Part shown: positions 1 through 8,657 of the stretch, in pieces
Numbering within the stretch: position 1 is the first letter of the stretch
How the letters are laid out: every line of letters begins with the position of its first letter
Source: Sphingomonas bacterium
GTDB taxonomy: Bacteria > Pseudomonadota > Alphaproteobacteria > Sphingomonadales > Sphingomonadaceae
NCBI GenBank assembly: GCA_026785965.1
Contig: JAJAYY010000268.1
Location: forward strand, 1-20,504
Length of the DNA: 20,504 bases
Direction of reading: 5' to 3'
Notes under the pieces: model-generated
The model's database searches: none
The model's input: only the letters and a program-made list of their open reading frames with translations
What the model was told of the DNA's origin: nothing
Translations under genes and position numbers: made by a program

Positions 1-27
1 ACCCAATGTTGATCCCAAGCCAGCAAC

Positions 28-33
28 GGAGAG
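28..33 (+). promoter_or_regulatory. Shine-Dalgarno of cysK
   Basis: GGAGAG six bases before the ATG at 40. It fixes this start against an ATG at 6 in another frame. Confidence 0.7.
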
Positions 34-39
34 CGCGAT

Positions 40-966
40 ATGAAGGCCAATTCGATCCTCGACACGATCGGCAACACCCCGCATGTCCGAGTCAACCGCT
101 TGTTCGGCGACGCCGCCGAGGTGTGGATCAAGTCCGAACGCTCCAACCCGGGCGCGTCGATCAAGGACCGCATCGCGGTGGCGATGATCGAGGATGCCGA
201 GCAGTCGGGCAAGCTCAAGCCCGGTGGGACAATCGTCGAGCCGACCAGCGGCAATACCGGGATCGGGCTGGCGATGGTCGCCGCGGTCAAGGGCTATAAA
301 TTGATCCTGGTCATGCCCGACAGCATGAGCGTCGAGCGGCGGCGGCTGATGCTGGCTTATGGCGCGACCTTCGACCTCACCCCGCGCGCCAACGGGATGA
401 AAGGCGCGATCGCCCGCGCTGAGGAAATCCTCGCCGCAACACCCGGTGCGTGGATGCCGCAGCAATTCGACAATCCGGCCAATATCGAGGTTCACGTGCG
501 GGACACTGCGCAGGAGATCCTGGCCGATTTCGGCGACGCTCCGTTCGACGCCTTGATCACCGGGGTCGGCACCGGCGGGCATCTCACGGGCTGCGCGCGA
601 GTGCTCAAACAAGCCTGGCCCAAGCTCAAGGTGTTCGCTGTCGAGCCGACCCTGTCGCCGGTGATTTCCGGCGGCGAGCCGGCGCCGCACCCGATCCAGG
701 GCATCGGTGCGGGCTTCATCCCGGTCAACCTCGACATGAGCGTCCTCGACGGCGTGATCCAGGTTGCGCCCGAAGATGCCAAGGAGATGGCGCGCCGGGC
801 GGCTCGCGAAGAGGGGATGCTGGTCGGAATTTCGTCGGGCGCGACGCTTGCGGCGATCGCCCAGAAGCTGCCCGAACTTGGCCGAAAGCCGCGAATCCTC
901 GGGTTCAACTACGACACTGGCGAGCGCTATTTGTCGGTTCCGGACTTCCTCCCCGAAGAAAGTTAA
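40..966 (+). CDS. cysK: Cysteine synthase A (O-acetylserine sulfhydrylase)
   Basis: PLP-dependent enzyme of the cytoplasm that makes L-cysteine from O-acetylserine and sulfide, the last step of sulfur assimilation. The 308-residue protein has the normal length of the CysK family. Visible motifs are the PLP lysine K42 in GASIKDR, the substrate loop PTSGNTG (residues 68-74), the phosphate-binding GVGTGG (175-180) and the SSGAT segment near 265-269. The start is set by a GGAGAG ribosome site at 28-33, six bases before the ATG. It ends in TAA, 76 bp before the c-di-GMP gene, so co-transcription is possible but not shown. CysK and CysM are hard to separate by eye; length and motifs favour CysK. 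The 39 bases before it contain nothing else I can recognise. Confidence 0.93.
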   Translation: MKANSILDTIGNTPHVRVNRLFGDAAEVWIKSERSNPGASIKDRIAVAMIEDAEQSGKLKPGGTIVEPTSGNTGIGLAMVAAVKGYKLILVMPDSMSVERRRLMLAYGATFDLTPRANGMKGAIARAEEILAATPGAWMPQQFDNPANIEVHVRDTAQEILADFGDAPFDALITGVGTGGHLTGCARVLKQAWPKLKVFAVEPTLSPVISGGEPAPHPIQGIGAGFIPVNLDMSVLDGVIQVAPEDAKEMARRAAREEGMLVGISSGATLAAIAQKLPELGRKPRILGFNYDTGERYLSVPDFLPEES

Positions 967-1031
967 TCGCCGCTTCACCGCGTCGCTTAGCCGCACCGTT
1001 AACACCTCCACCGTAATGGATGCTGTTAACC

Positions 1032-1037
1032 GAGGTG
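1032..1037 (+). promoter_or_regulatory. Shine-Dalgarno of the GGDEF/EAL gene, inside an inverted repeat
   Basis: GAGGTG lies five bases before the ATG at 1043 and decides that start over the in-frame ATG at 1016, which has no ribosome site. The same six bases are perfectly complementary to CACCTC at 1003-1008, so a hairpin with a 23-nt loop could hide the site. GTTAAC occurs at 998-1003 and again at 1025-1030 and could pair with itself as an alternative stem. Confidence 0.5.
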
Positions 1038-1042
1038 CTTCC

Positions 1043-3742
1043 ATGCGTTTAAGTCGATTCGCCGATACCGTGAGCAAGCATGACGCGAGCGATCGCGCCG
1101 GCTTCGCCGAGGCGCTGTTCTTCGACATTCGCCAACTTGAGAATGAAGACGATTCAGCGATCGCCGAGCAGCGCGTCGCCGCGCTCCACCACGTCCCGCT
1201 GTTGCTCGGCATTGCCCATCTGCTGTGCGCGGTGGCGGTGGTCGTGCGCACCGGAGGCAATTTCTCGACGCTTTCGACGGCCGCAGTGGTGGTGCCGATG
1301 CTGGTCGCGCTGGCCTGCGACCTGGCCGGCTTCGGCGTGCTGCGAATGCGCGAGCGGTTGGAGTTGTCAGCCCGCACTGTCACTCTCACAATCTGCGTCC
1401 TGGTCGGCACCACCGGAGCCATGTGGAGTTATTTTTCGCACGTCGTTTCACTGCTGCCCGAAATGAGGGATGGGGCATTGCTTCCCTTGCTTATCGGGAC
1501 CGGCGTCACCGCCGGAGCAGTGGTGTCGATCAGTTCCCCGCCGCTGTCAGTGGTGTGCGCAGTGGTTGGTTCGATCGGCGCCGCCTTGTTCAGCCTCGAT
1601 CCGACCTTAACCGGCGGCATCGCGGCGCTGTCGCTGGTCCTGGTCGGCTATAGTGTGGCCACTGCGCGAACGATGATCGCCGCGGCGCGTGACCGGTTCA
1701 AGCTCGACCATGAGGCGCGCAAGGCGGTGCACTTCGTCAACGAGTTCGAGAATAGCGGCCGCGGCTGGTTCTGGGAAACCAATCCGCAGGGCACATTGTC
1801 GTACGTTTCGCAGCAGCTCGCCGACGACTTCAAATGCGCGCCTGAGGCCTTGCTCGGGCGCCAGTTCACCGACTTGCTGTCGGTCGATAACGACAAGTCC
1901 GGCGATGTGCTGCGCGAGGAGCGGACCCTCGGGTTTCATTTGTCGGCGCGCTTCCCGTTCAGTGACGTGGTGGTGCGCGCGGCCAGCGCCGAAGACATTC
2001 ACTGGTCGCTATCGGGCAATCCGATCTTCGACGATCGCGGTCGCTTCCTCAGCTTTCGAGGGATCGGCGCCGACCTAACCGAACAGCGCCGCTCGGAACA
2101 GGAAATCAGCCGCCTCGCGCGGTTCGACTCGCTCACCGGACTGCCCAATCGCGCGTTGATGCGCCAAACGCTCGACGAAGCGCTGCGCAATGCCGCTCGC
2201 CGCCGCAAGGGGTGCACTTTGTTCCTGATCGATCTCGATCGGTTCAAGAACGTCAACGACACGCTCGGCCACCCGATCGGTGACGCCCTCCTCCGCCTGG
2301 TCGCGCAGCGCTTGACCAGCGTGATGGGTGATCATGGGCAAGTTGGGCGGCTCGGTGGCGACGAATTCATGGCAGTGCTCCCCGGGACCGTTGAGACCGG
2401 TTTGCTCGAGAGCCTCGCGCGGACCCTCATCGAGCAGGTCTCGCGACCCTACCAGATCGAAGGTCATCGCGTGACCATCGGCGCCTCGGTCGGGATTGCG
2501 ATTGGCGACCCGGGCCGCTCCTGCGCCGACTCGATGGTCCGCAATTCGGATCTCGCGCTCTATGCCGCAAAGGCCGACGGTCGCGGCAAGCACTGCTTCT
2601 ACATACCGGCGATGCACAGCGAAGCGTCCGATCGCCAGGTGCTCGAAAACGATCTCCGCCAGGCGCTCGATCGCAACGAATTATGGGTCGCCTATCAGCC
2701 GATTGTGCGCGCCGCCGGCGAAGAGGTTTCTGGGTTTGAGGCGCTGGTCCGCTGGAACCACCCGGTCCGCGGACCGATTGGCCCCGACAAGTTCATTCCG
2801 CTCGCCGAGGAATGCGGCATGATCGGCAAGATCGGTCAGTTCGTCCTCAACACCGCGCTCGCCGAAGCAGCCCACTGGCCCGACCAGGTGCGGATCGCGG
2901 TCAATTTGTCGCCGATCCAGTTCAACGATCCGTCGATCATCGAAATCGTCGCTGCGGCACTATCCGAGAGCAAAGTTCGCGCCGAGCGACTGGAGCTGGA
3001 GATTACCGAGGGCGTGTTCCTGGCCGACAGCGACGCCACCGATGTCACTTTTGCCCGCTTGAAGGCGCTCGGAGTGCGGCTCGCGCTCGACGATTTCGGA
3101 ACGGGCTACTCCTCGCTCGGCTATTTGCAGAAAACGCCGTTCGACAAGATCAAGATCGACCAGAGCTTTGTCCGCGGCGCGGCCTCATCGACCAACCGCA
3201 ACAGTGCCATCATTCGCGCCATCGTCACGCTTGCCGATAGCCTCGGCATGGACACCACTGCCGAGGGCGTCGAGACCCACGACGATCTCCAGCTGATCCG
3301 CGAGCTCGGAGTGAGCCAGGTCCAGGGCTATATCTTCGGCAAGCCCGCTCCCGCCGAGGAGGCCCGCGTGATGGCCAACCGGGTCACGGTCGAGGCCGAT
3401 GGGTTCCAGTGCGCGCGCGAACCGCGCCATCGCCTGATGCGCCGGGCGATTGCCGCAGTTGACGGCGTGACGATGGAAATTCGCTTGCGCAACATTTCGG
3501 CGATGGGCGCGCTGGTCGAATGCGACCGGCCCGTCAGCCCCGGAATGCCGATGACCATCGACATTGTAGGCGTCGGACCGGTGGTGGGCATTGTCCGCTG
3601 GGCTCAGGCGGGCAAATTCGGCGTGCTGTTCACCGACACGTTCGACCTCGCTCGCCTCGCGCCGAAGCAACAGAAGAATTCGGATCAGGGCATGCTCAGC
3701 CCGTGGCACGCCGCCCCGCCACGCGACCGGGCAGCGGGCTGA
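1043..3742 (+). CDS. Membrane PAS-GGDEF-EAL-PilZ cyclic-di-GMP turnover protein
   Basis: An 899-residue inner-membrane protein predicted to make and/or degrade c-di-GMP. In order: six hydrophobic segments (about 50-68, 78-98, 113-131, 144-163, 167-183, 192-211); a PAS-like domain (about 235-350, with GWFWETNPQG); a GGDEF domain (about 352-510) with intact GGDEF at 438-442; an EAL domain (about 530-775) with EAL at 566-568, NLSPIQF, ELEITEG, the DDFGTG motif from D683 and EGVET; and a C-terminal PilZ-like domain (about 790-880) with arginines near 785-795 and NISAMG at 817-822. Both catalytic signatures look intact. No RxxD inhibitory site precedes GGDEF, so feedback may act through PilZ instead (inference). 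I start at 1043 because of the GAGGTG site; upstream in-frame ATGs at 764 (inside cysK) and 1016 are less likely. It converges on the acyl-CoA dehydrogenase with a 4-bp gap and no room for a terminator. Confidence 0.9.
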   Translation: MRLSRFADTVSKHDASDRAGFAEALFFDIRQLENEDDSAIAEQRVAALHHVPLLLGIAHLLCAVAVVVRTGGNFSTLSTAAVVVPMLVALACDLAGFGVLRMRERLELSARTVTLTICVLVGTTGAMWSYFSHVVSLLPEMRDGALLPLLIGTGVTAGAVVSISSPPLSVVCAVVGSIGAALFSLDPTLTGGIAALSLVLVGYSVATARTMIAAARDRFKLDHEARKAVHFVNEFENSGRGWFWETNPQGTLSYVSQQLADDFKCAPEALLGRQFTDLLSVDNDKSGDVLREERTLGFHLSARFPFSDVVVRAASAEDIHWSLSGNPIFDDRGRFLSFRGIGADLTEQRRSEQEISRLARFDSLTGLPNRALMRQTLDEALRNAARRRKGCTLFLIDLDRFKNVNDTLGHPIGDALLRLVAQRLTSVMGDHGQVGRLGGDEFMAVLPGTVETGLLESLARTLIEQVSRPYQIEGHRVTIGASVGIAIGDPGRSCADSMVRNSDLALYAAKADGRGKHCFYIPAMHSEASDRQVLENDLRQALDRNELWVAYQPIVRAAGEEVSGFEALVRWNHPVRGPIGPDKFIPLAEECGMIGKIGQFVLNTALAEAAHWPDQVRIAVNLSPIQFNDPSIIEIVAAALSESKVRAERLELEITEGVFLADSDATDVTFARLKALGVRLALDDFGTGYSSLGYLQKTPFDKIKIDQSFVRGAASSTNRNSAIIRAIVTLADSLGMDTTAEGVETHDDLQLIRELGVSQVQGYIFGKPAPAEEARVMANRVTVEADGFQCAREPRHRLMRRAIAAVDGVTMEIRLRNISAMGALVECDRPVSPGMPMTIDIVGVGPVVGIVRWAQAGKFGVLFTDTFDLARLAPKQQKNSDQGMLSPWHAAPPRDRAAG

Positions 3743-3746
3743 GGCG

Positions 3747-5543
3747 CTAGAACGCCTCGACTGGCAGCGCCATCACGCTGTCGGCGCCGGCCTCGACCTT
3801 GTTGCGCAGTGCGCCCGCAGTCACGAGTTCCCGCGCCGCGAAGAAGCGCGCCGTGGCGAGCTTGGCTTCAAGGAAATCGGCATCTTCTCCGCCTTGGCTG
3901 ATCAGGCGCTGGGCAACGCCGGCCATCTTGAGCCACATCCAGCCGAGGCTGACGAGCCCCATCAGCTGCATGTAGGCGTAGGCCCCTGCTCCCGCATGGT
4001 TGGGATCGGCCATCCCATTTTGAGCCAACCACATGGTCGACCCCTGAAGGTCGCCGAGCGCCTTTTCGAGCGGCCCCGCCACATTTGCTGGATCACCCGT
4101 AGCGCGCGCTTCGCATATGTCGCTTGCGACGAGGTCGAAGAATGCGCGCACCCCGCGGCCGCCATCCTTGGCGAGCTTGCGCCCGACCAGGTCCATCGCC
4201 TGGACGCCATTGGTGCCTTCGTAAATCTGGGCGATCCGCGCATCGCGCACAAACTGCTCCATTCCCCATTCGCGGATGTAGCCATGCCCACCGAACACCT
4301 GCTGGGCGTTGACTGCAGTCTCGAATCCGCGATCGGTGAGATAACCCTTGATCACCGGGGTCAGCACCGAAATCAGATCATCCGCCGCCTGACGCTCTTC
4401 TTCGGTTTGCGCCTTGCGGCTGAGATCGACCTGGAGCGCGCCCCACAGAATCAGGGCGCGTGCGGCCTCGTTGAAGGCCCGACCTTCCATCAGCATGCGG
4501 CGGACATCGGGATGGACGAACAAATTGTCGGCCTTGGCGCTGGCGTCGCGATCCTCGGGCTTGAGCGCACGGCCCTGGCGGCGATCCTTGGCGTACATCA
4601 CCGCATTTTGGTAAGCGACTTCGCCTGCTGCGAGCCCCTGCAACCCCACGCCGAGCCGCGCCGCGTTCATCATGATAAACATCGCGGCCAGTCCCTTTTC
4701 GGCCTCCCCGACGAGCCAGCCGGTGGCGCCGTCATAATTCATGACGCAGGTCGAATTGCCGTGGATGCCCATCTTATGCTCGATCGAGCCGCAGCTGACC
4801 GCATTGCGCTCGCCGATGCTCCCGTCGTCCTCAACCATGAACTTGGGCACCACGAACAGCGAGATGCCCTTCACATTGTCGGGCGCCCCGACGATCTTGG
4901 CGAGGACGAGGTGGATGATGTTCTCGGCCAGGTCATGCTCGCCCGACGAGATGAAAATCTTGGTACCCGACAATTTGTAGCTGCCGTCGGCCTGTGGTTC
5001 GGCCTTGGTCTTGAGCAGGCCAAGATCGGTGCCGCAATGCGGCTCGGTCAGGTTCATCGTCCCTGTCCATGTCCCTGCAACCATCTTGGGGACGTACTTG
5101 GCCTTCTGCTCGTCCGATCCCTTGACCAGCAGCGACGCGATCGCTCCCGCCGTGAGACCATGATACATTTCGAACGACTGGTTGGCCGACAGCACATATT
5201 CGCTGACCGCGGTCGCGAGTACCTGGGGAAGCCCCTGCCCGCCAAACTCCTCGGGCGCCGACAGCGTCGTCCAGCCGCCCTCGCAAAATTGCTTATACGC
5301 TTCCTTGAACCCGTCGGGCGTGGTCACCGATCCGTCGGCATGACGCGTGCAGCCCTGCTCGTCGCCGATGCGGTTAAGCGGCGCCAGAACTTCGCCGGCG
5401 AAGCGCCCGCCTTCTTCGAGGATCGCCTCAACAATGTCGCTTGAGGCATTGGTGAAGGTCGGCAGATTGTCATAGCGGCCAAGCTCGACAATGTGATCGA
5501 GGACGAATTTCGTATCGCGCACGGGGGCGTTGTAAACGGGCAT
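3747..5543 (-). CDS. Acyl-CoA dehydrogenase, long form (DmdC-like)
   Basis: FAD flavoprotein that introduces the alpha,beta double bond into an acyl-CoA and passes electrons to ETF. At 598 residues it belongs to the long class with a C-terminal extension, which includes 3-methylmercaptopropionyl-CoA dehydrogenase and several medium/long-chain enzymes; substrate cannot be read from sequence. Visible: flavin-contact [13 protein letters not shown] (163-175) and [12 protein letters not shown] (193-204), the family segment [13 protein letters not shown] (418-430), and IYEGTNGVQ (440-448) with E442 as the likely catalytic base. Roughly residues 460-598 form the extra C-terminal domain. The start codon lies 5 bp after the stop of the MerR gene, so the two are almost surely one transcript, and MerR is its probable regulator. 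It ends in TAG, which matters for the purF stop discussed elsewhere. Confidence 0.92.
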   Translation of the reverse strand: MPVYNAPVRDTKFVLDHIVELGRYDNLPTFTNASSDIVEAILEEGGRFAGEVLAPLNRIGDEQGCTRHADGSVTTPDGFKEAYKQFCEGGWTTLSAPEEFGGQGLPQVLATAVSEYVLSANQSFEMYHGLTAGAIASLLVKGSDEQKAKYVPKMVAGTWTGTMNLTEPHCGTDLGLLKTKAEPQADGSYKLSGTKIFISSGEHDLAENIIHLVLAKIVGAPDNVKGISLFVVPKFMVEDDGSIGERNAVSCGSIEHKMGIHGNSTCVMNYDGATGWLVGEAEKGLAAMFIMMNAARLGVGLQGLAAGEVAYQNAVMYAKDRRQGRALKPEDRDASAKADNLFVHPDVRRMLMEGRAFNEAARALILWGALQVDLSRKAQTEEERQAADDLISVLTPVIKGYLTDRGFETAVNAQQVFGGHGYIREWGMEQFVRDARIAQIYEGTNGVQAMDLVGRKLAKDGGRGVRAFFDLVASDICEARATGDPANVAGPLEKALGDLQGSTMWLAQNGMADPNHAGAGAYAYMQLMGLVSLGWMWLKMAGVAQRLISQGGEDADFLEAKLATARFFAARELVTAGALRNKVEAGADSVMALPVEAF

Positions 5544-5548
5544 CGGGG

Positions 5549-5935
5549 CTAACCTTTCCGGTCGGTTTGCGCCTTCACCAGCGCGATAAAAGAAGTCAGT
5601 TCGTCAATCGTCGCATCAATGTCGACGCGTTGCTGCTGGAGCGCGTCGACCTTGGCCTGACAACGCTCAATGGTCTTCAACCGCTGCGTCCGCCGGCCAT
5701 CGCCAACGTCGTAAAGATCAAGCAATTCCTTGATGTCGGCAAGACTCAGCCCGACGCGCTTACCACGCAGGATCCACGCCAACCGCGACCGGTCGCGTTC
5801 CGAATAGAGCCGCTGCGTGCCGCGTCGCTCGGGCGCGATCAGCGCCTCGTCCTCGTAAAAGCGAAGTGCGCGCGCGGTGACACCGAATTCCTCGCACAAT
5901 ATGCCGATCGTCAAATGAGGAAGGGTCGCGAGCAT
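5549..5935 (-). CDS. MerR-family transcriptional regulator
   Basis: A 128-residue DNA-binding protein. Residues 8-30 form the MerR helix-turn-helix ([20 protein letters not shown]), followed by the typical wing ([21 protein letters not shown]) and, from about 85, a helical dimerisation region ([19 protein letters not shown]). There is no cysteine cluster of the metal-sensing MerR proteins and no long effector domain, which resembles MerR regulators of branched-chain or fatty acid catabolism (LiuR-like; family assignment from memory). It lies directly upstream of the acyl-CoA dehydrogenase with a 5-bp gap, and a palindrome immediately upstream of its ATG suggests autoregulation of both genes. 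No Shine-Dalgarno is obvious; the mRNA may be nearly leaderless. It ends in TAG. Confidence 0.9.
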   Translation of the reverse strand: MLATLPHLTIGILCEEFGVTARALRFYEDEALIAPERRGTQRLYSERDRSRLAWILRGKRVGLSLADIKELLDLYDVGDGRRTQRLKTIERCQAKVDALQQQRVDIDATIDELTSFIALVKAQTDRKG

Positions 5936-5948
5936 GGCTGCCGTTACC

Positions 5949-5962
5949 TTACGTTTCCGTAA
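5949..5962 (-). promoter_or_regulatory. Palindromic operator for the MerR regulator
   Basis: TTACG-TTTC-CGTAA, a perfect 5-bp inverted repeat with a 4-bp centre, 13 bases upstream of the regulator's ATG. On the minus strand a TTGACC (5964-5969) lies directly before it and could be a -35 box, placing the palindrome in the spacer, where MerR proteins bind. No convincing -10 is seen. The layout resembles the ACGT-rich sites reported for LiuR-type regulators (recalled, not searched). Confidence 0.55.
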
Positions 5963-5965
5963 AGG

Positions 5966-6382
5966 TCAACACAGCGGATCCCCCGCAAGATCGGTCGCCG
6001 CGCCAACGTATTTGCCGAAATCGAACCGCTCACCGCCGAGCGACGCGTCCGGTGCGCAATAATAATCACATGCTTGCGGAACTGCGCCGATACGAAGGGT
6101 AGTGCCTTCTTTGACGAGCGGAATGCGGCAATCGCCCTCTCCGGTCGGGGTCAACGTCAATCGGCCGTCGCTTTGCGCGACCTTTCCGGCGACCTGGCAA
6201 TTTTGATCGCCGGCTCCGTACGTGATGATCCCAACGCGGAGCGCCTCGCCATCAAGCGCCTCAATGCACAATCGGTCGCGCCCGTTGCCGGCGTAGCTGC
6301 CCGGCGGGATATCAGGCGCGGGCGACTGCTGCTTAGAGCAGGCGGGGACGATGAAAGCGGCCGCGAGGATCAGGAAACGCAT
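5966..6382 (-). CDS. Small cysteine-rich lipoprotein, function unknown
   Basis: I do not recognise this 138-residue protein. It begins with a short hydrophobic signal (MRFLILAAAFIVPAC) ending in a lipobox-like V-P-A-C with C15 as the lipidation site, so it is probably anchored to a membrane facing the periplasm. After C15 there are exactly six cysteines (39, 62, 85, 105, 109, 138), enough for three disulfides; two lie in a CDYYC motif. I start at 6382 because the signal peptide begins there; the frame is open upstream to 6481, but that extension would bury the signal. It is divergent from purF across about 104 bp. The stop lies 30 bp upstream of the MerR start, so it could be co-transcribed with that unit or end before its promoter. 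Confidence 0.72.
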   Translation of the reverse strand: MRFLILAAAFIVPACSKQQSPAPDIPPGSYAGNGRDRLCIEALDGEALRVGIITYGAGDQNCQVAGKVAQSDGRLTLTPTGEGDCRIPLVKEGTTLRIGAVPQACDYYCAPDASLGGERFDFGKYVGAATDLAGDPLC

Positions 6383-6418
6383 CGCGGCACCATGCTTCAA
6401 GCCGGGTTCATGCGGAAG

Positions 6419-6447
6419 GCGACAAATCGATGACAGGCGCTTATAGG
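6419..6447 (+). promoter_or_regulatory. Possible purF promoter
   Basis: GCGACA (6419-6424) and TATAGG (6442-6447) are separated by 17 bases, each matching four of six consensus sigma-70 positions. They lie in the 104-bp divergent gap between the lipoprotein and purF. Weak evidence, from spacing and position only. Confidence 0.25.
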
Positions 6448-6486
6448 ACGCCGAACCGACCCCCCGAGATGGATTCGCCAAGCCTT

Positions 6487-7929
6487 ATGCTGACGACCAA
6501 CCCGTTCGACGACGACAAGCTCAAGGAAGAGTGCGGAATTTTCGGTATCTGGGGTACCGAGGGTGCCGCCAGCTTTGTCGCACTGGGGCTTCACGCGCTC
6601 CAGCATCGCGGCCAGGAAGCCGCCGGAATCACCAGTTCAGACGGCAACCATTTCCATTCGCATCGTGCGATGGGGCATGTCGCAGGCAATTTCGACCGCG
6701 ACGATATCATCCGCAAGCTCGCCGGCCCGGTGGCAATCGGCCACGTGCGCTATTCGACCACCGGCGAGACCGCGCTGCGCAATGTCCAGCCGCTGTATGC
6801 CGAACTGGCCGAAGGCGGCTTTGCGGTGGCCCACAACGGGAATTTGTCGAACGCGATGACGCTGCGCAAGGCGCTCAACCGGCGCGGCTCGATCTTCCAA
6901 TCGACCAGCGACACCGAAGTCATCATTCACCTTGTCGCAACCTCATCCTACACCGCGCCGATCGACCGGCTGACCGACGCCTTGGGCCAGGTCGAAGGCG
7001 CTTATTCGTTGCTGGTCCTGACGCCTGATGGCCTCGTCGCCTGCCGCGACCCGCTTGGCATCCGCCCGCTGGTGATGGGCAAGCTGGGCGATGCGGTGAT
7101 CTTTGCCAGCGAAAGCGTGGCCCTCGACGTGATTGGCGCGACCTACGAGCGCGACATCGAACCCGGCGAACTGGTGATCGTCAACGACAGCGGAATTCGC
7201 AGCCTCCACCCGTTCGCCAAAGTAGCGCCGCGGCCGTGCATTTTCGAACATGTCTATTTCTCGCGCCCTGATTCGGTAGTCGATGGCCGCGCGGTCTATG
7301 AATAGCGCAAGAACATCGGCGCCGCACTGTCGCGCGAGGCGCCGGTGGTGGCCGATTACGTCGTTCCCGTGCCCGATTCGGGCGTCCCGGCGGCGATCGG
7401 GTTCAGCCAGGAATCGGGAATTCCGTTCGAGCTCGGGATCATCCGCTCGCATTATGTCGGGCGGACCTTCATCCAGCCCAACGACGGAATTCGTCACTTG
7501 GGCGTCAAGCTCAAGCACAACGCCAATTCGGCGCTGATCAGGGGCAAGCGCATCGTCCTGATCGACGATTCGATCGTTCGCGGCACAACCAGCGTCAAAA
7601 TTGTCCAGATGATGCGCGATGCCGGCGCCGCCGAGGTCCACATGCGGATCGCCTCGCCGCCGACGCGCCATAGCTGCTTCTATGGCGTCGACACGCCCGA
7701 GCGCTCTAAATTGCTCGCGGCCAACATGGATGTCGAGGCGATGCGCGCGCATATCGATTGCGACAGTCTCGCCTTCATCTCGATCGACGGGCTATACCGC
7801 GCGCTTGGCGATCAGCGCAACGGCGCGCAGCCGCAGCGCTGCGACGCCTGCTTCACCGGCGATTATCCCACCAAGCTGACCGATAGCGATCCGCAGGCGC
7901 CGCCGCTGGCGCTGGTCGCGAGCCGCTAA
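6487..7929 (+). pseudogene. purF: Amidophosphoribosyltransferase interrupted by an in-frame TAG
   Basis: First enzyme of de novo purine synthesis: transfers glutamine nitrogen to PRPP to form phosphoribosylamine. The glutaminase (Ntn-hydrolase) half spans 6487-7302; the nucleophile is the Cys of EECGIFGIWG at residue 16, implying a 15-residue leader that is removed. HALQHRGQEAAGI and VAHNGNLSNA are intact. The PRTase half resumes in the same frame from 7306, with the PRPP loop VLIDDSIVRGTTS and conserved RIASPPTRHSCFYGVD. Between them TAG at 7303-7305 interrupts VYE-stop-RKNIG, a linker that normally reads through. No indel is present. With the stop ignored the product would be about 480 residues, the family's usual size. 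A restart at GTG 7345 is conceivable but would lose conserved linker sequence. The start is uncertain: ATG 6487 is preferred, with ATG 6469 and 6430 also in frame. Confidence 0.88.
7303..7305 (+). other. In-frame amber codon within purF
   Basis: TAG between GAA (Glu) and CGC (Arg), at the junction of the glutaminase and phosphoribosyltransferase domains. The frame is open and conserved on both sides. One-base changes from TCG, CAG, GAG, AAG, TTG, TGG, TAC or TAT would each produce it. Confidence 0.9.
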
Positions 7930-7943
7930 ACACAGGGCTGACG

Positions 7944-8657
7944 ATGACCGACACTCAAGCCTTCGCGGGCAAGCTCGCGCTCGTCACCGGGGCAAGCCGC
8001 GGGATTGGCGCCGCGACCGCCGAAGCGCTGGCCGCGGCTGGCGCGCATGTCATCCTCACCGCGCGCACCGCATCCGGGCTCGAGCAGGTCGAGGAACGGA
8101 TCCACGCCGCCGGGGGCAGCGCGACGATCGCGGCGATGGACCTCACCGACCGCGACAGCATCATTAAGCTCGCCGAAGCGGTCGCGGGTCGCTGGGGCAG
8201 CCTCGACATCCTGATCCTCAACGCCGCGATGCTCGGGTCGCTGTCGCCGGTCGAACATCTCGACGCCACGGAACTAACCAAACTGTTCGCGATCAATGTC
8301 TTTGCCAACCAGGCGCTGATCGCCGCGTTCGATCCGTTGCTGCGGCGTTCGAACAAGGCCGAAGTGATCGGGCTGACGTCATCGGTGGCGAGCGAACCGC
8401 GTGCCTTTTGGGGCGGCTATGGCGCATCGAAAGCAGCGTTCGATAACCTGCTTGCGTCCTACGCCGACGAGACCGCGCACGCCGGCAAGCTGCGAGTCCA
8501 CATCGTCGACCCCGGCGCGACCCGCACCCGCATACGGCAGAACGCCTTTCCCGGGGAAGAACCGGCCAGCCTCAAGGGTCCCGAAGTCGTGGCGGCGGCG
8601 ATTGTCGAACGGCTGCTGGGCGATGCGGCGACCGGGAGCCGGGTCAAGATCGACTGA
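7944..8657 (+). CDS. Short-chain dehydrogenase/reductase (classical SDR)
   Basis: NAD(P)-dependent oxidoreductase of 237 residues; substrate not predictable. It has a Rossmann fold with TGASRGIG at 15-22, an LNAA segment at 92-95 in place of the usual NNAG, the structural N118, the catalytic Ser in LTSS (144-147), and Y159 and K163 in YGASK. PG at 190-191 follows the active site as in the family. R41 after the second strand would favour NADP over NAD (inference). It starts 14 bp after purF and is probably co-transcribed. Its 3' end overlaps the convergent methyltransferase gene by 14 bp. Confidence 0.9.
   Translation: MTDTQAFAGKLALVTGASRGIGAATAEALAAAGAHVILTARTASGLEQVEERIHAAGGSATIAAMDLTDRDSIIKLAEAVAGRWGSLDILILNAAMLGSLSPVEHLDATELTKLFAINVFANQALIAAFDPLLRRSNKAEVIGLTSSVASEPRAFWGGYGASKAAFDNLLASYADETAHAGKLRVHIVDPGATRTRIRQNAFPGEEPASLKGPEVVAAAIVERLLGDAATGSRVKID

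Noticed and set aside
764..1042. N-terminal extension of the GGDEF/EAL protein into cysK
   Set aside because: Overlaps cysK in another frame; the GAGGTG ribosome site points to 1043.
3591..5444. Plus-strand open frame of 617 codons opposite the acyl-CoA dehydrogenase
   Set aside because: Antisense shadow typical of high-GC DNA; its product shows no motif, while the minus-strand frame is a clear enzyme.
7303..7305. Genome-wide reassignment of TAG
   Set aside because: TAG ends the acyl-CoA dehydrogenase and MerR genes at normal family lengths, and korA is interrupted by TAA, not TAG.
7290..7350. Frameshift in purF
   Set aside because: Both halves lie in the same frame; only one codon is affected.
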